Of a stretch of DNA of 13,106 bases, positions 1 to 6,724 are shown one piece after another (positions within the stretch are counted from its first letter, which is position 1; each line of letters starts with the position of its first letter). A program made the translations under genes and the position numbers. Source of the stretch: Prevotella sp. UBA4341 (GTDB lineage: Bacteria > Bacteroidota > Bacteroidia > Bacteroidales > Bacteroidaceae); NCBI GenBank assembly GCA_002393705.1, contig DGTH01000148.1:1-13106 (forward strand), written 5' to 3'. The notes under the pieces were generated by a model. That model worked only from the letters and a program-made list of their open reading frames with translations. It was not told the DNA's origin and made no database searches.

Positions 1-1539
1 GTCTTTGGCCGCGTGCCGGCTATCAGCCTGAAGGTGGCCCAGTTCGACGTGGCCGACTTCGAGGACATCGAGATAGGCACTGAGGGCCACATGAGCATCA
101 GCACCGAAGAAGACGACGAGCGCACAGAGTTCTCGAGCGGCAGCTTCGAGTTCAAGACGGGCTGCTCGAGCGAGTACAGCTACTGGTATGGCTTCGGTTA
201 CGCCAACAGCACCGAGACGAAGTACGAGACGCTCGACGACCAGTGGAACAACATCGTGGGCGGCGGCTATGACGGCTCGGCCAACTACGGTGTGGCCTAC
301 GTTGCAGCCTTCAATGGACCCAGCTACATCAACGTGCTCAAGGACGAGCCCGTCGTCGTGCCCGGCTTCTACATTACCAACAGCGCATACGCTTACACCT
401 CCATGAACGGCGGCGACCCCTACTCCAAGAAGTTTGAGGAGGGCGACTGGTTCAAGCTCACCATCACCGGCTACGATGCCGCTGACGAGGTGACCGGCAC
501 CAAGGAGTTCTACCTGGCCGACCTGCGCGAGGCCGACAAGGCTTACATCATCAACGACTGGCGCTACGTTGACCTCTCCGTTCTCGGCGCAGTGAAGAAG
601 ATTGGCTTCGAGCTCAGCAGCACCGACAACGGCGACTACGGCATGAACACCCCGGCCTACTTCTGCTTCGACAACTTCGGAGCCGAGGGCGTGGAGGAAG
701 TGCCCGAGGCCAACGTGCCCATTATGAAGGTGGCCGACTTCGAGGACATCGAGATAGGCAGCGAGGGCCACATGAGCGTCAGCACCGAGGATGACGACGA
801 GCGCACCGAGTTTACGAGCGGCAGCTTCGAGTTCAAGACGGGCTGCATGAGCGACTACGACTACTGGTACTGGTTCGGCTATGCCAACCGCACCGAGACG
901 AAGTACGAGACGCTCGACGACCAGTGGAACAACATCGTGGGCGGCGGCTATGACGGCTCGGCCAACTACGGCGTGGCCTACGCAGCAGCCTTCAACGGTC
1001 CCTGCTACGTCAACGTGCTGACCTGTGCGCCCATCGTGGTGCCCGGATTCTACATCACCAACAGCTCGTACGCCTACACCTCCATGACCAACGGCGACGC
1101 AACAGCCAAGAAGTTTGCCAAGGGCGACTGGTTCAAGCTCACCATCACGGGCTACGACGCCACTGACGCCGAGACCGGCACCAAGGAGTACTACTTAGCC
1201 GACCTGCGCGACGAGGACGAGACGAAGCACTACGTCATCAACGACTGGCGCTACGTTGACCTCTCCGGTCTCGGAGCAGTCAGCAAGATAGGCTTCGAGC
1301 TCACCAGCACCGACAACGGTAACTGGGGCATGAACACACCGGCATACTTCTGCTTCGACGACTTCGGAGCCGAGGGTGAGGAGACGGTGCCCGAGGGTAA
1401 CATTCCGACCGGCATCAGCCAGCACCCCGCAGCAGGCACCCAGCTGCCAGCAGCCTACTACACCCTCGACGGCCGCCGTGTAGCCGCCCCGCAGAAGGGC
1501 GTCTATATCGTCAATGGCAAAAAGGTTGTACTAAAATAG
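1..1539 (+). CDS. Secreted protein with two tandem DUF4465-like domains (5' truncated)
   Basis: The reading frame is open from base 1, so the gene starts outside the window. The GTG at 13 is only the first start-like codon, and no signal peptide is visible. About 512 residues are seen. They form two units starting near bases 49 and 730 (offset exactly 681 bp, 227 codons). Each runs from VADFEDIEIG through FEFKTGC, WYGFGYAN/WYWFGYAN, a WNNIVGGGYDGSANYG stretch, PGFYITN and NDWRYVDLS to PAYFCFDNFGAEG or PAYFCFDDFGAEG. This matches what I know of DUF4465 (often secreted carbohydrate-related or surface proteins of Bacteroidetes); I assign no activity. The last ~43 residues (YTLDGRRV, PQKGVYIVNGKKVV) are the short C-terminal tail common on Prevotella/Bacteroides secreted proteins, perhaps an export or anchoring signal. 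Only the domain family and tail are recognised. Confidence 0.8.
   Translation, partial: VFGRVPAISLKVAQFDVADFEDIEIGTEGHMSISTEEDDERTEFSSGSFEFKTGCSSEYSYWYGFGYANSTETKYETLDDQWNNIVGGGYDGSANYGVAYVAAFNGPSYINVLKDEPVVVPGFYITNSAYAYTSMNGGDPYSKKFEEGDWFKLTITGYDAADEVTGTKEFYLADLREADKAYIINDWRYVDLSVLGAVKKIGFELSSTDNGDYGMNTPAYFCFDNFGAEGVEEVPEANVPIMKVADFEDIEIGSEGHMSVSTEDDDERTEFTSGSFEFKTGCMSDYDYWYWFGYANRTETKYETLDDQWNNIVGGGYDGSANYGVAYAAAFNGPCYVNVLTCAPIVVPGFYITNSSYAYTSMTNGDATAKKFAKGDWFKLTITGYDATDAETGTKEYYLADLRDEDETKHYVINDWRYVDLSGLGAVSKIGFELTSTDNGNWGMNTPAYFCFDDFGAEGEETVPEGNIPTGISQHPAAGTQLPAAYYTLDGRRVAAPQKGVYIVNGKKVVLK
49..1380 (+). repeat. Internal 681-bp tandem duplication within the DUF4465-like gene
   Basis: The two halves of the gene align without shift over their first parts at an offset of 681 bp. 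For example, 209-290 and 890-971 are identical over 82 bp, and the opening stretches at 49 and 730 differ at only a few positions. Third-codon positions are also mostly conserved, so the copies are recent or kept alike by recombination. The boundaries given are approximate. Confidence 0.85.
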
Positions 1540-1592
1540 CCCAGTAGCCCCAGAAGGCCCAGTAGCCCCAGAAGGCTCAGTAGCCCCAGTAG
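1539..1592 (+). repeat. Three 18-bp tandem repeats (six 9-bp half units) at the stop codon
   Basis: The unit GCCCAGTAGCCCCAGAAG occurs at 1539-1556 and 1557-1574, with a variant (GCTCAGTAGCCCCAGTAG) at 1575-1592. Each 18-mer is two 9-mers of pattern (G/C)CCCAG(T/A)AG. The first G is the last base of the TAG stop of the upstream gene. The unit length is a multiple of three, so in the upstream frame it would read PSSPRR repeatedly if the stop were passed. It is probably a small variable-number tandem repeat in the 3' untranslated region. Confidence 0.9.
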
Positions 1593-1594
1593 GC

Positions 1595-1635
1595 AAAAAA
1601 AAAACGGCAGAACCTTGACGCTCTGCCGTTTTTTT
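1595..1635. terminator. Strong intrinsic terminator, possibly bidirectional
   Basis: An A-tract (1595-1604) and CGGCAGA (1605-1611) pair with TCTGCCG (1622-1628) and the following seven T (1629-1635). The 7-bp GC-rich stem extends through A-U pairs to about 14 bp around a 10-nt loop. The T-tract serves the upstream gene on the plus strand. The A-tract would act as a U-tract for minus-strand transcripts. Confidence 0.85.
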
Positions 1636-1645
1636 ATTACCTTTG
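1615..1645 (+). promoter_or_regulatory. Bacteroidetes-type promoter for the CDP-alcohol transferase operon
   Basis: An exact -7 box TACCTTTG (TAnnTTTG) lies at 1638-1645, with TTG at 1615-1617 as a -33 element; the 20-nt spacing is typical. The -33 element sits in the loop of the upstream terminator, so the two signals overlap. The predicted leader before the ATG at 1676 is about 25 nt. Confidence 0.7.
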
Positions 1646-1675
1646 CACGCTGAATTATCAAAGGAAAAGAAAACA

Positions 1676-2659
1676 ATGGACAAGAAATACTATCAGACAC
1701 TGAAATCGGCCGAAACCGAAGACTGGCTCGACCTGCACGTCATTCGCCCCTTCTGCTACTACCTGGCCGTTTTCTTTGCCAAGTTCGACATTCACCCCAA
1801 CACGGTCACCATCTGGTCGATGGTCGTGGGCGTGCTGGCTGCCGTGGCGTTTACCCACAGCAGCTTCATCTACAGCGGCTGGCAGGGACTGCTCGTGAAC
1901 CTGCTGGGCGTGCTGCTGCTCATGGTGGCCGACGTGCTGGACTGCACCGACGGTCAGCTGGCCCGCATGACGGGCAAGAAGAGCCGGCTGGGGCGCATAC
2001 TCGACGGCATGGCCGGCTTCGTCTGGTTCGTTCCGCTCTACGTGTTGCTGGTCTATCGCTTTTACCTGCACCACGACGTTGAGTTTGGCTGGTTCGGCTT
2101 AGATAATAATGAGCAGAACACGCTCATCGCCACAGCCGTGGTGTTTGCTTTAGGACTCGTGTCAGGCTTCAGCGGACTGGCCGGTCAGCAGCGACTGGCC
2201 GACTACTACATCCAGGTACACCTGTTCTTCCTGAAGGGTGAAAAGGGTTCCGAACTGGACAACTCGCAGAAGCAACAGGAAATATACAACCAGATGACCC
2301 CAGAGAACTCATCGCGGGTAGAGCGCATGTTCCAAAAGTCGTACATCGGCTACACGCAGAAGCAGGAAGCCCGTACGCCCCAGTTCCAGCGCCTGCTGAA
2401 GCGTCTCAAAGAGAAGTACGGCAGCAGCGACCAGATACCTCAGGAGGTGCGCGACGAGTTCCGCCGCCACTCGCTGCCTGTCATCAAGCTGAACGGCCTG
2501 CTGACGTTTAACTTCCGCTCCTTCTGGCTGTTCCTGTTCTGCCTGCTAGACATTCCTGTCTGCAACTTCGTGTTCGAAATCTTCTGCATGGGTCTTCTGT
2601 GGCTGTACGTCAACCGTCGCCACGAAGCCTTCTGTAAGCAAATGGCCGACAAGCTATGA
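1676..2659 (+). CDS. CDP-alcohol phosphatidyltransferase family membrane protein
   Basis: A 327-residue integral membrane protein. The family joins the phosphatidyl group (or another CDP-activated alcohol) to a second alcohol at the inner membrane. The CDP-binding motif is at residues 89-110: DCTDGQLAR, then G106 and D110 at the expected spacing. HPNTVTIWS (40-48) is the usual stretch preceding the first TM helix. TM segments are visible around 46-60, 70-86, 110-127, 150-168 and 279-311. Two things are odd. The last Asp of the signature (G-x3-D-x3-D) is Gly114 (GGC at 2015-2017). A hydrophilic insert of ~85 residues (187-272), rich in Q, E, K and R, separates the last helices. I chose ATG 1676 because the earlier in-frame TTG (1643) lies inside the -7 promoter box. 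The stop overlaps the next start (ATGA), so the two proteins are probably made together. The substrate is unknown; inositol or another polar head group is possible. Confidence 0.85.
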   Translation: MDKKYYQTLKSAETEDWLDLHVIRPFCYYLAVFFAKFDIHPNTVTIWSMVVGVLAAVAFTHSSFIYSGWQGLLVNLLGVLLLMVADVLDCTDGQLARMTGKKSRLGRILDGMAGFVWFVPLYVLLVYRFYLHHDVEFGWFGLDNNEQNTLIATAVVFALGLVSGFSGLAGQQRLADYYIQVHLFFLKGEKGSELDNSQKQQEIYNQMTPENSSRVERMFQKSYIGYTQKQEARTPQFQRLLKRLKEKYGSSDQIPQEVRDEFRRHSLPVIKLNGLLTFNFRSFWLFLFCLLDIPVCNFVFEIFCMGLLWLYVNRRHEAFCKQMADKL

Positions 2660-3744
2660 AGTGGACTAAGCAGCAACTGAACAACTTCTTCTTCCTGCTG
2701 GGAGTCGTGGCCGTGGTGGTCATGGTGCTGACGTTCGACGTGAGTTTCGCCGAACTGTGGCAGCACCTGATGCATGCCGGCTACTGGCTCATACCCATCA
2801 TCGGCATCTGGGTCTTCGTCTATGGCCTCAACGCCATGGCCTGGCGCTGCATCATTCTGAGCAATGCCGATAAGGACGAAGTCAGCCGTAAGAGGTTGGA
2901 CAGTCTGCACTACTTCTGGCGCATCTTCCGCCTCACCGTGACGGGCTATGCCCTCAACTACGCCACACCCGTAGGCGGACTGGGCGGCGAGCCGTACCGC
3001 ATCATGGAACTCTCGAAGGACGTGAGCAACCAGCACGCCACGTCGTCAGTCATTCTCTATGCCATGATGCACTTCTTTGCCCACTTCTGGCTCTGGTTCA
3101 GCACCATCTTCCTCTTTCTGGCCCTGGCCGCCATTGGCTACTGCCCCATGTCGCCCGCCATCGGCACATCGATGGCAGCTGCCATCGTGTTCTGCTTAGC
3201 AGCCTTCTACGTTTTCTCCCGGGGCTACAAGAACGGACTGGTGGTCAAGATTTTCAAATGGTTGGGCAAGGTGCCAGGACTCAAGAAGTGGAGCACGCGC
3301 TTTCAAGAGCGTCATGCAGAGGCACTGCAGAACATTGACCAACAGATAGCCGCCCTCCACCGTCAAGACAAACGGGCGTTCTACTCCAGCCTGCTGTTAG
3401 AGTACGCCTCGCGCATTGTACAGAGTCTTGAGATACTCTTCATGCTGCTATTGTTCGGCATCGATTGTGGCGGAGGCATCGACGGCCTGCTGCTCGCGTT
3501 TCTCTATTCGGTTCTGATTCTTTCGTTTACTACGCTTCTGGCCAACCTCATCGGTTTCCTGCCCATGCAACTCGGCGTGCAGGAGGGTGGCTTCATGATC
3601 TCCATAGCACTGATAGGCATGAGCGCAAAAATGGGCGACAACTACGATGCTGCCGCCCTTGGTATCTTTGTCAGTATCATCTGTCGTGTGCGCGAGATAC
3701 TTTGGATTCTTATCGGTATCCTGCTGATGAAGCTGAAAGAATAA
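2656..3744 (+). CDS. LPG-synthase-TM / YbhN-type (UPF0104) flippase-like membrane protein
   Basis: A 362-residue polytopic membrane protein with about eight hydrophobic segments (11-27, 43-61, 132-160, 172-188, 245-267, 275-300, 312-323, 334-357). Family signatures are visible: NYATPVGGLGGEPYR (101-115), with the conserved N, P, G-x-GGE and R, and FLPMQLGVQEGG (301-312) followed by R344 in CRVREILW. Members include the flippase half of MprF and stand-alone proteins near lipid- and glycan-assembly genes. The lysyl-transfer domain of MprF is absent, so only a transport or membrane role is suggested. The start overlaps the upstream stop by 4 bp, implying translational coupling with the CDP-alcohol transferase. 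The simplest inference is that it moves that enzyme's product, or an intermediate, across the inner membrane. The stop faces the convergent LRR gene 25 bp away. Confidence 0.82.
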   Translation: MKWTKQQLNNFFFLLGVVAVVVMVLTFDVSFAELWQHLMHAGYWLIPIIGIWVFVYGLNAMAWRCIILSNADKDEVSRKRLDSLHYFWRIFRLTVTGYALNYATPVGGLGGEPYRIMELSKDVSNQHATSSVILYAMMHFFAHFWLWFSTIFLFLALAAIGYCPMSPAIGTSMAAAIVFCLAAFYVFSRGYKNGLVVKIFKWLGKVPGLKKWSTRFQERHAEALQNIDQQIAALHRQDKRAFYSSLLLEYASRIVQSLEILFMLLLFGIDCGGGIDGLLLAFLYSVLILSFTTLLANLIGFLPMQLGVQEGGFMISIALIGMSAKMGDNYDAAALGIFVSIICRVREILWILIGILLMKLKE

Positions 3745-3769
3745 GGAGACCTCAGCCCCCAGCCCCCTC
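3745..3769. other. C-rich 25-bp spacer between convergent genes
   Basis: The gap between the two stop codons contains AGCCCCC at 3754-3760 and again (AGCCCCC) at 3761-3767. I see no hairpin with a T-tract, so no intrinsic terminator is visible between these convergent genes. Confidence 0.6.
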
Positions 3770-4594
3770 CTACTCTTCCTCAATATTCTTGAACCTGCTC
3801 CACCCCACTACCGCACGATATTGGGCCTTCGTACCCCGTGGCACGTAGAGCACTGCCTCGTTGTAGGTTTCCAGCGGGAACGTGTTGCCGGCAATGGCTA
3901 TGGGCTGCGTCCAGTGAACGTGTATCTCCTCGAGTGCACACTCGCCGAAATCAACCACGCGGCCTATGGAGCGCACGCCGACAGGAATGTCGATGCGCTT
4001 CAGGGCGTCGCAGCCCACGAAGGCATAACGGCCAATGTGTCGCAGACTGGTGGGCAACGTCAGGAACTCCAGCTTCTTGTCAAACTGGAAGGCAGCATCG
4101 GGAATGTCCTCAATGCCTTCTTCCAACACGAGCGATGTCAGCTTCGGCATGTTAGAGAGCTGACCCAACGTTCTGGGACTCCAACGTATTGAACCCGGCA
4201 CGTGGAGCGACGTAATGCCGCTGTTGCGCAAGGCATAGGTGCGAAGCGTCACTCCAGCTGGCAGCCGCAGCTGGCGCAGACTGCTGCACAGCTCCAGGGC
4301 TCCGCCAGCCACGTACTTCAGCGTCTTGGGCAAAACCAGTTCCGAGAGTTGCTTCGAGCCGTAGAAAGCATCAGGTCCCAGTCCGATGACTCGGTATTTC
4401 CTGCCTTGGTACGTCACTTCCGAGGGCACCGTCACCTTTCCGCTATGACGTGCATTGCTATAGGCCACCTCAACCGTCTTGTCGGTCTTCGAGACGATGG
4501 TGTAACACAGGTTTCCACTCTTAAAGTCGTAGGCCCAGGCCTCACTGACAACGAAGCCGAAGAGCACGGCCATGATTAACAATATCTTCTTCAT
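3770..4594 (-). CDS. BspA-like leucine-rich repeat secreted protein
   Basis: A 274-residue protein with a signal peptide (MKKILLIMAVLFGFVVSEAWA, cleavage near residue 21), so it is exported. Residues ~60-230 carry BspA/LRR_5-type repeats with the pattern 'x-I-x-x-x-A-F-x-x-c-x-x-L-x-x-L-x-L-P-x-x-L'. Examples are DAFYGSKQLSELVLPKTL, GALELCSSLRQLRLPAG and YAFVGCDALKRIDIPVGV. The end, VLYVPRGTKAQYRAVVGWSRF, is the usual closing unit of these proteins. BspA-family proteins often mediate adhesion or host/matrix contact; no specific ligand can be named. It lies 13 bp after the histidine-kinase-like gene, with no promoter visible between, so the two are probably co-transcribed. It lacks the typical PQKGVYI tail, so its anchoring is unclear. 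Confidence 0.85.
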   Translation of the reverse strand: MKKILLIMAVLFGFVVSEAWAYDFKSGNLCYTIVSKTDKTVEVAYSNARHSGKVTVPSEVTYQGRKYRVIGLGPDAFYGSKQLSELVLPKTLKYVAGGALELCSSLRQLRLPAGVTLRTYALRNSGITSLHVPGSIRWSPRTLGQLSNMPKLTSLVLEEGIEDIPDAAFQFDKKLEFLTLPTSLRHIGRYAFVGCDALKRIDIPVGVRSIGRVVDFGECALEEIHVHWTQPIAIAGNTFPLETYNEAVLYVPRGTKAQYRAVVGWSRFKNIEEE

Positions 4595-4607
4595 TCGTTC
4601 TTATTCT

Positions 4608-6110
4608 TTATGCGTGAAGTTCCAATACAAAGCGCATACCTTTCACAAACTGTGGGTCAATGTCCAAGTCGCCACCCATCTTCAGGGCCATTTGCTTACA
4701 AATGGGCAGTCCCAGGCCGTCGCCCTTGGTCAAGTCGTGTATTTCGAGGAAGGGCTTGAAGACATCCTCGCGCCGCTCCTCGGGAATGCGCTCGCCCGTG
4801 TTCGAAACGACAAACTGGTGCGTCCTGGCGCCACGCTTCTTGTACTCCAGCCAGACGTGGCCTTCCTCGGGTGTATATTCTACGGCGTTCTCCAGCAAAT
4901 GGTTCAGTATGTGGCCTACGTACTCCTTATTAATCTTTGCCGACATCTTCGGGGCGTTGACCGTCAGCGTCACGTCGCGCTTCTCGCGGCCGCGTACAGC
5001 GTCCATCAGCTTCTCGCAGAAGGGCTGCAGTGGCGTGTCTTCCGTCTCCACGGGTTCGTCCATCGTGTTCTCTATCGACGAGAGGGTCTGAATGTGCTGC
5101 GAGAAGTCCTGCAGTGCCTTCACCTCGGGCTGCCGGCTGTCCAACTTCTTGAGCGTAGGCTCCAGCTGGGCCGAAATGTTGCTGATGAACTTTGCCTTCA
5201 GGGCATTGGTCTCATTGGCCAACTTGATGGTCTTCTTCTGCTTGCGGCTCAGCGCCATGTAGCGCAACAGCACCAGGGCGCCAAACACCAGGACTGCAGC
5301 AAGGGCTGCGGCCAGCACGGCCAGTCCCACGATGACAGCCTGGCGGGCCGTCAGCGAGCTGTCCTTGTCGGCTATGGTAGCCTCGTTGTCAGCTATCTGC
5401 TTCTTCAGGGCTCCCGTCTCGTCGAGCCGTTTCAGTTCTGCCACTGAGTCTTTCCAGACGATGTAGCTGCTGTAGGTCTGCGCCACCATGCTGGCATTGT
5501 TCGACGAGCGTGCGCTACTGATGAGCGTTTTATACACCTCGTCTATCTTGTCATACTCTTTCGATGCCGTCAGTTTCTGGGCCATTTCCTTGAACACGGC
5601 GTTGCCCTGTGCAGTCTGCCCGAAGGTGTAGTGGTAAATGGCTTTATTGTAGAGCAGGTCGTTCTTTATCTCCTCGTCACCCGAGTTGTTGGCATGGTTC
5701 TCCATGATGGCCAACTGGTTTTTCGCCTCGGCACTCTTGCGCAGCTTCACATACATCTGCATACGCTCCTTGGCGGTATAATAGTGCAGTGAAGACTTGT
5801 TAGTCCCCGACTTGTCGCCGATGATGGTCTGGTCAATGAAGCGTAACAGCTCGAAAGCCTCGTGGTAGGCATTCTCCTTGTAGTAGAGCGCCACAGCCTT
5901 CACACCGCAAGCCACGCTCTGACGCATCTGTCCTTTTGAGGCATAGTCCTCGTAAGCCCTGATGTAGAGCGAGCGAGCACCAGCCGTTTTACCTTCCTTG
6001 AGTTCCGTTTCGGCCCGTTTCTGCAGGTCGCTTATCGCTGCTTCCTGTGCAGCAACCGTTGCCATGCCAAGCAGCAGTACCAAGAGAGAAAAAAGTAGTT
6101 TCCTTTTCAT
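4608..6110 (-). CDS. TPR-TM histidine-kinase-like protein lacking the H-box histidine
   Basis: A 500-residue protein: signal peptide (1-21, ending TVAAQ), a helical TPR-like periplasmic region (~25-235), a TM helix (~259-282), a coiled linker, and a cytoplasmic kinase-like end. The ATP-binding HATPase_c domain looks intact: N-box LLENAVEYT (N408), N-T-G at 437-439 (Asn where Asp is usual), F-box VFKPF (450-454) and GDGLGLPICK (463-472). The H-box reads FISNISAQLEPTL, where FxxNxSHELRTPL is expected. Ala314 (GCC, 5169-5171 complement) replaces the phospho-accepting His and Gln replaces the following Glu. It may be a pseudokinase, an ATP-dependent sensor, or use another His such as H339. No receiver domain or adjacent response regulator is seen. 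It has its own promoter and is followed by the LRR gene. The nearest regulator is the AraC gene 81 bp upstream. Confidence 0.85.
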   Translation of the reverse strand: MKRKLLFSLLVLLLGMATVAAQEAAISDLQKRAETELKEGKTAGARSLYIRAYEDYASKGQMRQSVACGVKAVALYYKENAYHEAFELLRFIDQTIIGDKSGTNKSSLHYYTAKERMQMYVKLRKSAEAKNQLAIMENHANNSGDEEIKNDLLYNKAIYHYTFGQTAQGNAVFKEMAQKLTASKEYDKIDEVYKTLISSARSSNNASMVAQTYSSYIVWKDSVAELKRLDETGALKKQIADNEATIADKDSSLTARQAVIVGLAVLAAALAAVLVFGALVLLRYMALSRKQKKTIKLANETNALKAKFISNISAQLEPTLKKLDSRQPEVKALQDFSQHIQTLSSIENTMDEPVETEDTPLQPFCEKLMDAVRGREKRDVTLTVNAPKMSAKINKEYVGHILNHLLENAVEYTPEEGHVWLEYKKRGARTHQFVVSNTGERIPEERREDVFKPFLEIHDLTKGDGLGLPICKQMALKMGGDLDIDPQFVKGMRFVLELHA

Positions 6111-6138
6111 TTTTCAGTTCAGTTGTTAAAAATCTGTG

Positions 6139-6170
6139 CAAATGTACTCAATAATTCGCTTTCTGCCAAA
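6139..6170 (-). promoter_or_regulatory. Bacteroidetes-type promoter for the kinase-like/LRR operon
   Basis: On the minus strand, TTTG (6170-6167) and TACATTTG (6146-6139, exact TAnnTTTG) are separated by 20 nt. The predicted leader to the ATG at 6110 is about 20-25 nt. This places the promoter in the 81-bp gap after the AraC gene, making the kinase-like gene the first of a separate unit. Read-through from upstream remains possible because no clear terminator is seen. Confidence 0.7.
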
Positions 6171-6191
6171 TGTTTTTCTAAAAACCTATGC

Positions 6192-6722
6192 TCACGATTC
6201 CCTATACCTTCTTGGCGACACACCTTCTTCCCTCGAAAAGAACCTGCTGAACGACGCCGTGTCGGCAAAGTGCAGGCGCTCAGCTATCTGGCTGATGCTG
6301 AACGTCGTAGTACTGAGCAGGATGGTGGCCTCCATCAGCAGCATCTGGTTGATGTAGTCTATGACCGTACGGTTAGCAACCTGCCGGACGACCCGTGACA
6401 GATAGACCGTCGATATATTCAACTTCTCGGCATAGAAGCCTATGTCGTGGTGCTCGACAAAGTGCAAGGCCACAAGGCGCAGGAACTGCCCAAAGATTTC
6501 CTCCACTCGTGGTGGCAGCCGTCGCTCGCGGATGGTGGCGTTCTCCATGCCATGTAGTTCGAGCAGGAAGACTCCGTAGAGCATGTGCAGAATCTCCTGC
6601 TTGTAGGCATGGCTGCTGTTCATGCAGTCAACGATGTCGTCAATGCGCCTTTCCACTCGCAGGGCTTCCTCGCGGGGCAGCGTGCCGCACCTTCGCAGCC
6701 ACTCTTCTTTCACGCTGTTCAT
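6192..6722 (-). CDS. AraC-family transcriptional regulator lacking a sensor domain
   Basis: A 176-residue protein, shorter than typical AraC regulators (about 280-300). Residues ~20-90 are helical and precede a complete two-HTH AraC domain. HTH1 is DIGFYAEKLNISTVYLSRVV (93-112). HTH2 is SISQIAERLHFADTASFSRF (142-161), followed by GVSPRRYR. No cupin or other ligand-binding domain is present; it resembles the second half of the AraC protein encoded at 9955-10923. The ATG is supported by a G-run (minus strand, 6737-6732) 9 nt upstream, formed by the last Gly codons of the preceding gene. That gene's stop is only 2 bp away, so translation is probably coupled. Its signal might come from a protein partner, such as the neighbouring kinase-like protein; this is inference. 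Confidence 0.87.
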   Translation of the reverse strand: MNSVKEEWLRRCGTLPREEALRVERRIDDIVDCMNSSHAYKQEILHMLYGVFLLELHGMENATIRERRLPPRVEEIFGQFLRLVALHFVEHHDIGFYAEKLNISTVYLSRVVRQVANRTVIDYINQMLLMEATILLSTTTFSISQIAERLHFADTASFSRFFSREEGVSPRRYRES

Positions 6723-6724
6723 GA

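Noticed and set aside
13..15. GTG as the start of the DUF4465-like gene
   Set aside because: The frame is open to base 1, there is no signal peptide after the GTG, and a secreted protein with this tail needs one. The real start is upstream of the window.
1643..1678. TTG at 1643 as start of the CDP-alcohol transferase
   Set aside because: It lies inside the -7 promoter box. The ATG at 1676 follows an A-rich leader and gives a normal N-terminus.
1503..1700. Minus-strand ORF with Leu/Gly repeats
   Set aside because: It is a translation of the 18-bp tandem repeat and the terminator, with no support as a gene.
2440..3036. Minus-strand ORF (198 codons)
   Set aside because: It lies opposite two membrane-protein genes with clear family motifs and has no plausible domain.
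4572..5447. Long plus-strand ORF (291 codons)
   Set aside because: It is the complement of the kinase-like gene, which has clear motifs. The ORF protein shows no family features and arises from codon bias.
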